Assembly: GCA_949840605.1 (NCBI GenBank)
Contig: CATKXN010000029.1
Location: 1 to 23,158, forward strand
Direction of reading: 5' to 3'
Length of the DNA stretch: 23,158 bases
Source of the DNA: an uncultured Alistipes sp.
Lineage (GTDB): Bacteria; Bacteroidota; Bacteroidia; Bacteroidales; Rikenellaceae
Both the position numbers and the translations under genes were made by a program. Shown in pieces: positions 7,390 to 15,134 of this stretch. Position 1 is the first letter of the stretch, and each line of letters starts with the position of its first letter. Under the pieces are notes generated by a model. It had not been told where the DNA came from and searched no databases. It was given only the letters and a program-made list of their open reading frames with translations.

Positions 7390-10300
7390 TTAGAAGGAGA
7401 GTTTGAGGTTGAATCCGTAGGTGCGCGTCATGGGGTATCCGCCCGTCTCCACGCCTTTGTTGAGCGAATTTCCGCCCAGCGCAGCCACTTCGGGATCGTA
7501 TTGGGGCCAGTTGGTCCAACAGAAGAGATTGGTGGCATAAACGCCTATCTGAATGCCCTGTAGGACCCGGAGCTTCCGGCATATACGCGCAGGAAGGCGA
7601 TAGTCGATCCGGCACTCCTTCATCTTAAGGAACGAGGTGTCGAACGTGTTGGCCTCGACGTTGTTCCGGTTCCAGATGTAAGTGGTGTAGTAATCTACGA
7701 TGTCCGTGGTTACGGTCCGATTGGGCGTGTAGCGCCCGTCGTCGCCGAGATTCACGCCGGGATGGATCAGTCCGTCGTAGCGGCCGGGCAGGGTATTTTT
7801 GAGCTTTCCCATGTAAGAGAGCGCGAAGTTGCTCACCGAATAGGCCCGTCCGCCCCATTGGCCCGAAAAGGTCATCGTCAGGCTCACGCCGCGGTAACGG
7901 ACGGTCTGCGTCATGCCGGCACGCCAGTCGGGGTAGATGCTCCCCAGGTCTATCAGTTCGTCGCCCAGCACGGGGTTGCCGGTTTTGGCGTCGACGATCA
8001 CCCGGTTGCCGCAATCCACCTTCCGCCCCTGATCGTCGAAGTAGTAGGCGCCCTTGGGAGCACGGGCGTAACCTTTGCCGTATATACGGCCCAATTCGGT
8101 CCCGGGATAGGCATAGATCATTACGCGGCCGCCGATGGAGTTGGTCGTGTTGAGCTGCCACATGTTCACCCCCGGGGCCAGTTCGACCAGTTTGTTCCAG
8201 TTTTTCGACCAGTTGAGCGAGATCGTCCAGTTCCAGTTCTTGTTCTTCAGCGGTACGATGCGCGTGGAAATCTCCACGCCGCGGTTGGTCACCTTGCCGG
8301 CGTTGATAAGCTGCGACGAAGCGCCCGTTTCGTAGCCCGTCGGGACGTTGATGATCTGATCGGTGGTCGCCGAACTGTAATAGGCTACGTCGAAATTCCA
8401 GCGGTTGCCGAACAGATGGGCTTCGATACCCGTTTCCCAGCTTTCGATGTTTTCCGGCTTGATGTTGTAGTTTTGCATGGAACTCGACAATTTGTAGCCG
8501 CCTTTGAAACTGCTGTTGGCATAAACCGGCAGCAGCTGGAAAGGCGACGTGTCGTTGCCTACGTTGGCCCAGGAGCCCCGCAGTTTGAGCATGTCGATCC
8601 ACGGCGCTTTCTCATGCAGACCGAATACCTCGTCGAGCAGCACGCTCATGCTCACCGACGGATAGAAATAGGAGTTGTTGCCCGGGGCCAGCGTCGACGA
8701 CCAGTCGTTGCGTCCCGTGACATCGACGAACAGCATGTCGCGCCACGACAGCGAGACGAACCCGTAGAAGCTGTTGATCGATTTTCGGTTCCGCGACGAA
8801 GCGACGCTCAGCGGTCCCTGCGAATTCTGGAGGATAAAGACATTGGGTTCCAGCAGTTTATCGACTTTGATGATCGTATTGAAATATTTGGAAACCATGT
8901 TGTTTCCGCCCAGCGAAGCGTTGACCGAGAAATCGCCGAACGTATCCTTGTAGGAGAGCAGGAAGTCATTATTCATCTCGAAGTTACGCACGCTCTGCTC
9001 CAAGTAGTTTCCTTCCTGCACGGCAACGGAATACTGCGGCTTGCGCTGCGTGCGGAAATCGGTGTAGTAGTCCATGCCGGAACGGAGCATCAGGTTCAGG
9101 CGGTTTTTAATAAGTGACACGTCGAGCGAGAAGTTGCCGTAGACACGATCCCGCTCCAGGGTGTTGAGCTGTTCGTAAGTCTGGAAATAGGGGTTGTCGC
9201 CCGAGGGGTTTATCAGGTTGCCTCCCCCCGTAGTCCCAGCGTCATACATCTGCCGGATGCGACCGCTGGTGTATTCCCGTTTCATGTCCGCCGCCGAAAC
9301 CGATACGGGCCACCACATGAGCGAATAGAGCGGCGAGGCGGTGGAATACCCCGACATGGGCAGGTTGTCGCTGTTCTTCCGGTAGTAGGTTACCTTGGCG
9401 TTGAGTTTGATGAAACGGCTCATCTGCTGCTGCACGGAGAGGCTGACGTTCTGCGCATTGTAACCGGTGTTGGGTACGATCCAGTCGTTGCGCTGATCTT
9501 TGACCGAGAGACGGATGGCCGTGCCTTTGCCGGTGTTGCCGTCGATCGAAATGCTGTTGGTGTAGGTGACGCCCGTCTCGAAGAAACCCTTGTACCAGTC
9601 CTGCGGGACGAAGGGCAGGCGGGTGAATTCGCCCGTCTCCTGATTCTTCGAGGCATACATGTAACGGAGCGATCCGTCCAACGGCGCGCCGAAGGCTGTG
9701 CGCGAATGAACGCGCGGGACGGCGACGCCCGTATCGCTGTGCGAAGCATCGACCGCCCAGTAGGAATATTCGGGCGGCGTGACGTTGTCGCCGATACCGG
9801 TGCGGTTGAACGCTCCGGCGCCGTATTCGTTCTGGAAATCGGGCCAGAAGCCGGCTTTTTCAAACGTGACGCCCGTACTGAACACGACGCCTATCCCCTT
9901 GGTCTTGCGGCCGTTCTTGGTGGTGACGACGACAGCTCCGTTTGCCGCCCGGGACCCGTAGAGCGCCGTTGCGGCGGGGCCCTTAAGCACGGATATCGAC
10001 TCGATGTCGTCCGCATTCAGGTCGCTGGCGCCATTGCCGTAGTCGATCGGGGCATTGTCGTTACTGTATGTGCCCCCGCTGTTGGCCGTCGTTAGGCTGC
10101 TGCGGATGGGAACGCCGTCTACGACGAACAACGCCTCGTTCTTGCCCGAAGAGAGCGACCCTTCGCCGCGCAAGGTGACGCGGATCGAACCGCCGGGACC
10201 GGCCGACGACTGGTCGAAGTTCAATCCGGCGACCTTGCCCGACAATCCGCTCAGCCAGTTGCCTGTGACGACGTTGTTCATATCCTCGTTGTTGATTTTG

Positions 10301-10992
10301 GTCACCGCGTAACCGAGGCTTTTCTCTTTTCGCGTGATGCCGAGGGCCGTTACCACCACCTCGTTGACTTCCAGCGACGTGGATTTCAGAATCACGTCGA
10401 GATGTGTCGTGCCGGGCGAAACGGTTTTCTCGACCGTCTGGTAGCCGATGTAGGAGAACTGCAATACGGGCGCCTCTCCCCGGACCTGGATCCGGAAGAT
10501 ACCGTCGGCGCCCGATGTAACACCGGTCACCGTTCCTTTCAGCAGGATCGTCACGCCGACAAGCGGCTTTCCTTCGTCGTCTTTCACCGAGCCCTGCACG
10601 CTCCGCGGGTTCTGTCTGGCAGCTGCGGCCGAACGGGGATCGGCGAGGATGATATCCCGCTGCCGGATACGATAGGAGATGCCCAACGGCGCAAACAGTT
10701 TGTCCAATACCACCGGAATTGCACCGTTTTCCACGGCGATCGAGACCCTGCGCTGCAAATCGTGCAGCTTGCTGTTGTAATAAAAACGGTATTCGGTGTT
10801 GTGTTCGATGAATTCCATCACCTCGATCAGCGGGCGGTCCTGCATATGCAGTGTAAGACCGTTCCGCTGAACCTGCGCTGACGTCCCCTGGGGGCGCAGC
10901 AGGCCGAGCAGCAGGATGAGGAACAGATATTTTCGGATTCCTGCGACGCGGATTTCAGGTGCGGAATATCCGAAAAGATATTTGTTTTTCAT
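7390..10992 (-). CDS. SusC/RagA-family TonB-dependent transporter with N-terminal STN signalling domain
   Basis: Outer-membrane barrel that imports ligand with the SusD partner using TonB energy; 1200 residues, a normal to large size for the family. It has a signal peptide with a long N-region, cleaved near residue 39 (TSA-Q). Residues about 46-117 form an STN domain (LTLHMQDRPLIEVMEFI ... GISYRIRQRDIILAD). Residues about 132-203 form a carboxypeptidase-regulatory-like domain (GSVKDDEGKPLVGVTILLKG). A TonB-box-like EVNEVVVTALGI lies at about 209-220, followed by a plug with the SusC signature region (VLKGPAATALYGSRAANGAVVVTT). The barrel ends in Phe (LKLSF), as BAM substrates do. The STN domain is the part that contacts a FecR-like anti-sigma factor, and such a gene lies immediately upstream at 11123-12130. 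This implies ligand-induced regulation by sigma/anti-sigma relay. Confidence 0.97.
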   Translation of the reverse strand: MKNKYLFGYSAPEIRVAGIRKYLFLILLLGLLRPQGTSAQVQRNGLTLHMQDRPLIEVMEFIEHNTEYRFYYNSKLHDLQRRVSIAVENGAIPVVLDKLFAPLGISYRIRQRDIILADPRSAAAARQNPRSVQGSVKDDEGKPLVGVTILLKGTVTGVTSGADGIFRIQVRGEAPVLQFSYIGYQTVEKTVSPGTTHLDVILKSTSLEVNEVVVTALGITRKEKSLGYAVTKINNEDMNNVVTGNWLSGLSGKVAGLNFDQSSAGPGGSIRVTLRGEGSLSSGKNEALFVVDGVPIRSSLTTANSGGTYSNDNAPIDYGNGASDLNADDIESISVLKGPAATALYGSRAANGAVVVTTKNGRKTKGIGVVFSTGVTFEKAGFWPDFQNEYGAGAFNRTGIGDNVTPPEYSYWAVDASHSDTGVAVPRVHSRTAFGAPLDGSLRYMYASKNQETGEFTRLPFVPQDWYKGFFETGVTYTNSISIDGNTGKGTAIRLSVKDQRNDWIVPNTGYNAQNVSLSVQQQMSRFIKLNAKVTYYRKNSDNLPMSGYSTASPLYSLMWWPVSVSAADMKREYTSGRIRQMYDAGTTGGGNLINPSGDNPYFQTYEQLNTLERDRVYGNFSLDVSLIKNRLNLMLRSGMDYYTDFRTQRKPQYSVAVQEGNYLEQSVRNFEMNNDFLLSYKDTFGDFSVNASLGGNNMVSKYFNTIIKVDKLLEPNVFILQNSQGPLSVASSRNRKSINSFYGFVSLSWRDMLFVDVTGRNDWSSTLAPGNNSYFYPSVSMSVLLDEVFGLHEKAPWIDMLKLRGSWANVGNDTSPFQLLPVYANSSFKGGYKLSSSMQNYNIKPENIESWETGIEAHLFGNRWNFDVAYYSSATTDQIINVPTGYETGASSQLINAGKVTNRGVEISTRIVPLKNKNWNWTISLNWSKNWNKLVELAPGVNMWQLNTTNSIGGRVMIYAYPGTELGRIYGKGYARAPKGAYYFDDQGRKVDCGNRVIVDAKTGNPVLGDELIDLGSIYPDWRAGMTQTVRYRGVSLTMTFSGQWGGRAYSVSNFALSYMGKLKNTLPGRYDGLIHPGVNLGDDGRYTPNRTVTTDIVDYYTTYIWNRNNVEANTFDTSFLKMKECRIDYRLPARICRKLRVLQGIQIGVYATNLFCWTNWPQYDPEVAALGGNSLNKGVETGGYPMTRTYGFNLKLSF

Positions 10993-11047
10993 ATCTTTGT
11001 GAAGTTTTTTAAGATAACTTTCAGGTTAGATTAAAAAATGTTTCCGG

Positions 11048-11077
11048 ACAGCGTATGTGTTGCAGCACGTACGCTGT
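11048..11077. terminator. Near-perfect hairpin in the fecR-susC gap
   Basis: ACAGCGTA and TACGCTGT are the outer arms of a 30-base inverted repeat between the FecR stop (11123) and the susC start (10992). Read on the plus strand, all 15 pairs can form if two G-U pairs are allowed, and a TTTTCTT tail follows directly. Read on the minus strand, two C-A mismatches interrupt the stem and a run of six T lies 8 bases further on. It could act as a partial terminator separating low anti-sigma expression from high susC expression, or stop antisense transcripts. It could also be an mRNA-stabilising stem. Which of these applies cannot be told from sequence. Confidence 0.45.
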
Positions 11078-11122
11078 TTTCTTCGAGTCAGGATTCGTTC
11101 ATGGGCAGGATGGATTTAAGGG

Positions 11123-12130
11123 TTATTTTTTCCGGGACAGGACGATCGTATCCTTTCCGGAATCGGCATGTTCGACCCGGATGTCGATGCCGGAGGAGAT
11201 TTCCATGTATTCGAGAATCAGCGGCAATTCGCAGTTATCGAAGGTGCCGGTGAAAAGATAGGATCTCAATTCGGCGTCTTCGAGGGCGAAGTTCGTTCCG
11301 AAATTGTGAGATAACTGCCGGATCACTTCGGGAAGCGGCGTATCCCTGAAAACGAAGATGTCGTCCATCCACTCGATGCCCGACAGCACGCCGTCGCTGC
11401 AGCGTTCGACTGCGCCGCTCTGCGTATTGTAACCTATTTCTTCGTTCGGCTGCATGAAAAACTCCAGCCCCCGGGGCGTACCGTTGTCGATATGCATGCT
11501 GATGCTTCCTTCGAGCAGCGAGGCCCGCACGATACTGTCGGAGGCGTAGGCTTCGAGGTTGAATTTCGTGCCCAGCACCCGAATTTCCACGTCGTTGCGC
11601 GTTGTCACAACGAACGGTTTGCGGGAATCATGCGCGACCTTGAAATAGGCTTCGCCGTCGAGCACGACCCGCCGTTCCCGTTTCTCGCAACGGACGGGAA
11701 AGACCAGCGAACTGTTTCGGTTCAGGCAGACGACGGTTCCGTCGGGCAGGGTGTATTCGACTTTTTTTTCATCGTTGGAACTCAGGACGATGTCGCCGCT
11801 GGCATCCGGCGTGCGCATTATCCAGAGGCCGGCATGGATGATGAAAAGCGCGGCGACGGCCGCAGCCGCCAGCCGCCAGTCGATCCGTAGCACATAGCGC
11901 CGGCGCCTGATACGGTTCATGACTTTCCGGTATGCCTTTTCGGTCTCCCAGCGGGTTTCGAAGGAAAGTCCCGATCGGGCATAACAGATGCGGGCAATGT
12001 CCAGCAGCGCCTTCTCGTTCTCGGCGGAGGCGCGGGCCCAGGCCTCGACAGCGGCTTTTTCTTCCGGTGAAACCTCGTTGCGGATATAATCTGTCAAGGT
12101 CGTCGTATCGGGGGAATAGTTCGGTTCCAT
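11123..12130 (-). CDS. FecR-family anti-sigma factor with DUF4974 C-terminal domain
   Basis: Inner-membrane anti-sigma factor that holds an ECF sigma factor and is controlled by the STN domain of the cognate SusC. The ATG at 12130 gives 335 residues. An in-frame GTG at 12166 adds twelve residues that are not typical of the family. The N-terminal cytoplasmic helical part contains an EVSPEEKAAVEAWA segment, the usual sigma-binding opening in Bacteroidetes. A single transmembrane helix (LAAAAVAALFIIHAGLWI) follows a basic RIRRRRYVLR stretch. The periplasmic FecR domain has the family motifs LPDGTVVCLNRNSSLVFP, RRVVLDGEAYFKV and IRVLGTKFNLEAY. The end is a DUF4974 domain (FRDTPLPEVIRQLSHNFG ... 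SYLFTGTF), itself STN-like. It is divergent from the sigma gene and upstream of susC in the same direction. Confidence 0.95.
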   Translation of the reverse strand: MEPNYSPDTTTLTDYIRNEVSPEEKAAVEAWARASAENEKALLDIARICYARSGLSFETRWETEKAYRKVMNRIRRRRYVLRIDWRLAAAAVAALFIIHAGLWIMRTPDASGDIVLSSNDEKKVEYTLPDGTVVCLNRNSSLVFPVRCEKRERRVVLDGEAYFKVAHDSRKPFVVTTRNDVEIRVLGTKFNLEAYASDSIVRASLLEGSISMHIDNGTPRGLEFFMQPNEEIGYNTQSGAVERCSDGVLSGIEWMDDIFVFRDTPLPEVIRQLSHNFGTNFALEDAELRSYLFTGTFDNCELPLILEYMEISSGIDIRVEHADSGKDTIVLSRKK

Positions 12131-12196
12131 AGGCTGTTCTGCATTTCTGTTTGGAGAAAGACACACGGCAGTTCCCCGACCCTAAACACGACATGA

Positions 12197-12211
12197 GATA
12201 TTTTTTATATC
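12197..12211. promoter_or_regulatory. Small inverted repeat in the divergent fecR/sigma intergenic region
   Basis: GATAT and ATATC arms flank five T bases in the AT-rich middle of the 156-base region between the fecR start (12130) and the sigma start (12287). It lies where a minus-strand fecR promoter would be expected. A minus-strand TTTG falls about 16-18 bases before an AT-rich stretch there, but no good -7 box follows. It may be an operator or chance AT-rich symmetry. Confidence 0.2.
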
Positions 12212-12254
12212 CGGCTTTTAATCGACAAATCCGATCGTTTTTCGGAAGAATTCT

Positions 12255-12262
12255 TACCTTTG
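12255..12262 (+). promoter_or_regulatory. Bacteroidetes -7 promoter box (TACCTTTG) for the sigma factor gene
   Basis: TACCTTTG matches the TAnnTTTG consensus exactly and lies 24 bases before the chosen ATG at 12287. The expected start of transcription is near 12269. That argues against the in-frame ATG at 12269 and a possible TTG at 12260. No clear TTTG -33 element is found at the usual spacing. A 10-base palindrome (AAGAATTCTT, 12246-12255) touches the upstream edge of the box and could bind a regulator. Confidence 0.5.
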
Positions 12263-12286
12263 TATGAAATGAACAGTGGCGCGCAC

Positions 12287-12838
12287 ATGTCTGAGGAAGA
12301 CAAATCATTGGTCGACAGACTGCATAAGGGAAGCGAGACGGCATTTCATGAAATCTTCGTGTCCTATTACGCCCCTTTGTGCGCATATGCCTCGTTGTAC
12401 GTCTCTGAAGGCGATGCCGAGGAGGTGGTGCAGGCATTCATGGTACATCTGTGGGAAGGCCGGGAAAACATCTGCGTCGAGAGTTCCCTGAAATCATACC
12501 TTTTCGTTGCCGTCCGCAACCGCTGTCTCAATGCCATTCGCGACCGACGCTACAAGCAGGCCTTTCAGCAATTCGTTTACGAACGGCTGAAAGACCGGTT
12601 CGACGATCCCGACAGTCTGTTCCTTTCGGATATGAAAACCCGGATCGCGGAGGCGGTGCAAGGTTTGCCGGAACATTACAGACAAGTATTCGAGATGAGC
12701 CGATCGGGAAACAGCACGAACCGCGAGATCGCTGAAAAGCTCGGCGTCTCGGTCAAGACCGTGGAATATTATATCACCCAGTCGCTCAAAATTCTTCGGG
12801 TGAAGCTCAAGGACTACCTCTATTTCCTTATATGCTGA
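12287..12838 (+). CDS. ECF-type RNA polymerase sigma-70 factor (Bacteroidetes family)
   Basis: Alternative sigma factor expected to direct transcription of the adjacent susC operon when released by the FecR anti-sigma factor. The ATG at 12287 gives 183 residues, the usual ECF size. Region 2 includes FHEIFVSYYAPLCAYASLYV and DAEEVVQAFMVHLWE, which match the core-binding and -10-recognition helices. The linker has SLKSYLFVAVRNRCLNAIRDR. Region 4 spans about residues 118-180, with LPEHYRQVFEMSRSGNSTNREIAEKLGVSVKTVEYYI as its helix-turn-helix (given here only as a position guide around LGVSVKTVEYY). In most related loci the sigma and fecR genes are co-directional; here they are back to back. That arrangement would let one intergenic region control both. 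The next gene downstream, a GH97 glycosidase, has its own promoter. Confidence 0.94.
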   Translation: MSEEDKSLVDRLHKGSETAFHEIFVSYYAPLCAYASLYVSEGDAEEVVQAFMVHLWEGRENICVESSLKSYLFVAVRNRCLNAIRDRRYKQAFQQFVYERLKDRFDDPDSLFLSDMKTRIAEAVQGLPEHYRQVFEMSRSGNSTNREIAEKLGVSVKTVEYYITQSLKILRVKLKDYLYFLIC

Positions 12839-12889
12839 TCCGCAGCAGACGAAACGAAGCCGGTACGCAGCCCGGAAAAAACGGAACGG

Positions 12890-12921
12890 TCTGCAGATTC
12901 CGCCAAAAATTCGTATCTTTA
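12890..12921 (+). promoter_or_regulatory. Promoter for the GH97 gene (TCTG, 20 bases, TATCTTTA)
   Basis: TATCTTTA at 12914-12921 matches seven of eight positions of TAnnTTTG (last base A). TCTG at 12890-12893 is a three-of-four match to the -33 TTTG, 20 bases upstream, the spacing usual for Bacteroidetes housekeeping promoters. It lies about 84 bases before the GH97 start, so this gene probably does not depend on the sigma gene's transcript. Confidence 0.5.
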
Positions 12922-13004
12922 ACCGCCGGACCGGATAAACCTCATAGGCGGCAGCTCCGCAGGCTTCCGCCCGGCCGGTTTACAACACGCCAAAAGAACA
13001 AATA

Positions 13005-15008
13005 ATGCAGATGAAAAAAACGCTCCTGCTGCTTGCAGCCACCGTCGCCTGCGCCCTCTCCGCGCAGGCCCGAAAAACCTACTCGCTCTCCTCCCCGGAC
13101 GGCCGCCTTCGAACGACCGTCGCCGCAGACGATGCGCTGACCTATGCCGTCACCTTCGACGGACGTCCGGCGCTGGACGACTCGCCCCTCTCGCTGACGC
13201 TCGACGACGGCACGACGTGGGGCGTCGACCCGCACGTGGCGGGCGTCTCGCGCACGAGCGTCGACGCCGTGATCCCGTCGCCGTTCTACCGCGCCGATTC
13301 GCTCCGCGAACGCTACAACTCCCTGACGCTGCGCATGAAGGGAGACTGGTCGGTGGAGTTCCGAGCCTACGACGACGGCGTCGCCTACCGCTTCGTGAGC
13401 CGCGCGAAAAAGCCCTTCAACATCGTGAGCGAACAGACGGAATACCGTTTCCCCGCCGATTTCGAAGCCACGGTTCCTTACGTGGCGAGAGGCAAGGAGG
13501 GAGATTTCGAAAGCCAGTTCTTCAACTCGTTCGAGAACACCTACACCACGGCACGCCTTTCGGCGCTGAATCCCGGACGCCTGATGTTCCTGCCGCTGGT
13601 GGTGGACGCCGGCGACGGGGTGAAGGTCTGCATTACGGAAACCGACCTCGAAAACTACCCGGGGCTCTACCTGACCAACGCCGGAGCAGCAAAGAACGCC
13701 CTGAAAGGAGTCTTCGCGCCCTGCCCGGAAAAACTGGAGCAGGGCGGTCACAACAACCTGCAAATGCTCGTCCGGGAACGGAAAGACCATATCGCCGAGG
13801 TCGACGCTCCGCGCACGTTCCCGTGGCGCGTGGCCATCGTCGGCACGGACACCGACCTCGCCGCGAGCGACCTGAGCTTCCTGCTGGCCGCACCGTCGCG
13901 TCTCGACGACACGTCGTGGATCCGACCGGGCAAGGTCGCCTGGGACTGGTGGAACGCCTGGAATCTCGCGGACGTAGACTTCAAAACCGGCGTCAACACC
14001 GAAACCTATAAATACTACATCGACTTCGCCGCCGCGAAGGGCATCGAATACGTGATCCTCGACGAAGGGTGGGCCGTGAACAAAAAGGCCGACCTGATGC
14101 AGGTGGTTCCGGAGATCGACCTGCCGCAGATCGTGGAATACGGCCGACAGAAAGGCGTGGGCATCATCCTCTGGGCGGGCTATCGGGCTTTCGAGCGCGA
14201 TATGGAGCGAGTCTGCAAGCACTATGCGGAGATGGGCGTCAAAGGCTTCAAGGTCGATTTCATGGACCGCGACGACCAGCCGATGACCGCCTTCAACTAC
14301 CGCGCAGCGGCGACGGCGGCAAAATACAACCTGATTCTCGACCTGCACGGAACGCACAAACCAGCAGGTCTGAACCGCTCGTGGCCCAACGTGCTGAACT
14401 TCGAGGGCGTGCACGGTCTGGAGCAGATGAAATGGCAGCCGCCGACGGTCGATCAGATGAAATACGATGCGACGATCCCCTTCATCCGACAGGCCGCGGG
14501 TCCGATGGACTACACGCAGGGGGCGATGAGGAATGCCTCGAAGGGTAACTACCGTCCCGTCAACTCGGAGCCGATGAGCCAGGGCACGCGCTGTCACCAG
14601 CTGGCGCTCTACGTCGTGCTGGATTCGCCGCTGAACATGTTGTGCGATTCGCCGACGAACTACCTGCACGAGCCGGAATGCACGGATTTCATCGCCTCGA
14701 TCCCGACCGTCTGGGACGAAACCCGCGTCCTCGACGGACAAATGGGCGAGTACATCGTCACGGCCCGTCGCAAGGGATCGACATGGTATGTCGGCGGCAT
14801 CACGGACTGGACGCCCCGCGACGTGGTGATCGACCTTTCGTTCCTGGGCGGGAAGCATGACGCCATGTTGTTCCGCGACGGCGCGAACGCAGACCGCAAG
14901 GCCGCGGATTACAAGCGTGCGACGCTCCCCATCGACGCCTCGAAACCACTGACCGTGCATCTCGCACCAGGAGGTGGGTTCGCCGCCGTGATCACCCCGG
15001 CGGAATAG
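13005..15008 (+). CDS. Secreted glycoside hydrolase family 97, retaining (alpha-galactosidase-like) type
   Basis: Exo-acting glycosidase, 667 residues, with a cleavable signal peptide ending ALSAQA, so periplasmic or exported. A second ATG at 13011 would remove two residues. The N-terminal beta-sandwich of GH97 covers about residues 25-290 (SPDGRLRTTV, an FRAYDDGVAYRF strand). The catalytic barrel starts near SWIRPGKVAWDWWNAWN, a GH97 hallmark. Asp418 in KVDFMDRDDQ sits where retaining GH97 enzymes such as BT1871 carry their nucleophile; inverting enzymes such as SusB lack it. E467 and E473 in the FEGVHGLE segment are in the region of the conserved acids. The C-terminal beta domain ends at 15008. 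I therefore infer a retaining alpha-galactosidase-type enzyme rather than a SusB-type alpha-glucosidase. It lies outside the SusC operon and may or may not belong to that system. Confidence 0.93.
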   Translation: MQMKKTLLLLAATVACALSAQARKTYSLSSPDGRLRTTVAADDALTYAVTFDGRPALDDSPLSLTLDDGTTWGVDPHVAGVSRTSVDAVIPSPFYRADSLRERYNSLTLRMKGDWSVEFRAYDDGVAYRFVSRAKKPFNIVSEQTEYRFPADFEATVPYVARGKEGDFESQFFNSFENTYTTARLSALNPGRLMFLPLVVDAGDGVKVCITETDLENYPGLYLTNAGAAKNALKGVFAPCPEKLEQGGHNNLQMLVRERKDHIAEVDAPRTFPWRVAIVGTDTDLAASDLSFLLAAPSRLDDTSWIRPGKVAWDWWNAWNLADVDFKTGVNTETYKYYIDFAAAKGIEYVILDEGWAVNKKADLMQVVPEIDLPQIVEYGRQKGVGIILWAGYRAFERDMERVCKHYAEMGVKGFKVDFMDRDDQPMTAFNYRAAATAAKYNLILDLHGTHKPAGLNRSWPNVLNFEGVHGLEQMKWQPPTVDQMKYDATIPFIRQAAGPMDYTQGAMRNASKGNYRPVNSEPMSQGTRCHQLALYVVLDSPLNMLCDSPTNYLHEPECTDFIASIPTVWDETRVLDGQMGEYIVTARRKGSTWYVGGITDWTPRDVVIDLSFLGGKHDAMLFRDGANADRKAADYKRATLPIDASKPLTVHLAPGGGFAAVITPAE

Positions 15009-15031
15009 TCCGTCCGATCGCTGACGAAAAA

Positions 15032-15129
15032 GGGGATGTCTAACAAGTCCCCGAAAATGAAAATCACCCCTGCCAGAGCTTGTTCTGACGGGGGTGAAAT
15101 CGTAAAATTCGGACTTGTTAGACAGCCCC
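15032..15129. repeat. MITE-like nested inverted repeat between convergent genes
   Basis: Terminal arms of 19 bases (GGGGATGTCTAACAAGTCC at 15032-15050 and its complement at 15111-15129) match at 18 of 19 positions. They enclose 60 bases holding a second stem-loop: 14-base arms at 15064-15077 and 15084-15097 with one mismatch and a six-base loop. The GGGG(C/A)TGTCTAACAAG end resembles terminal inverted repeats of Bacteroidetes insertion sequences. The pairing extends weakly outwards (CTGACGAA at 15021-15028 with TTCGTTCAG at 15130-15138). It lies 23 bases after the GH97 stop and 5 bases from the stop of the convergent hydrolase gene. It may be a non-autonomous element now acting as a two-way terminator. 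No obvious target-site duplication is seen. Confidence 0.6.
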
Positions 15130-15134
15130 TTCGT

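Noticed and set aside
7379..7615. Upstream in-frame extension of susD into susC
   Set aside because: The 79 added residues lie within the susC coding region and would bury the lipoprotein signal peptide, which starts cleanly at the ATG at 7378.
10992..10999. Plus-strand TATCTTTG, an exact TAnnTTTG match at the susC start
   Set aside because: It points away from susC, has no -33 partner at 19-21 bases and no gene on the plus strand to serve, so it is probably chance.
12131..12166. GTG-initiated longer FecR form
   Set aside because: The extra twelve residues are not family-like, and an ATG at 12130 gives the usual N-terminus.
12942..14960. 672-codon minus-strand open frame opposite the GH97 gene
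   Set aside because: Same antisense shadow effect; no recognisable family and full overlap with a well-defined GH97 gene.
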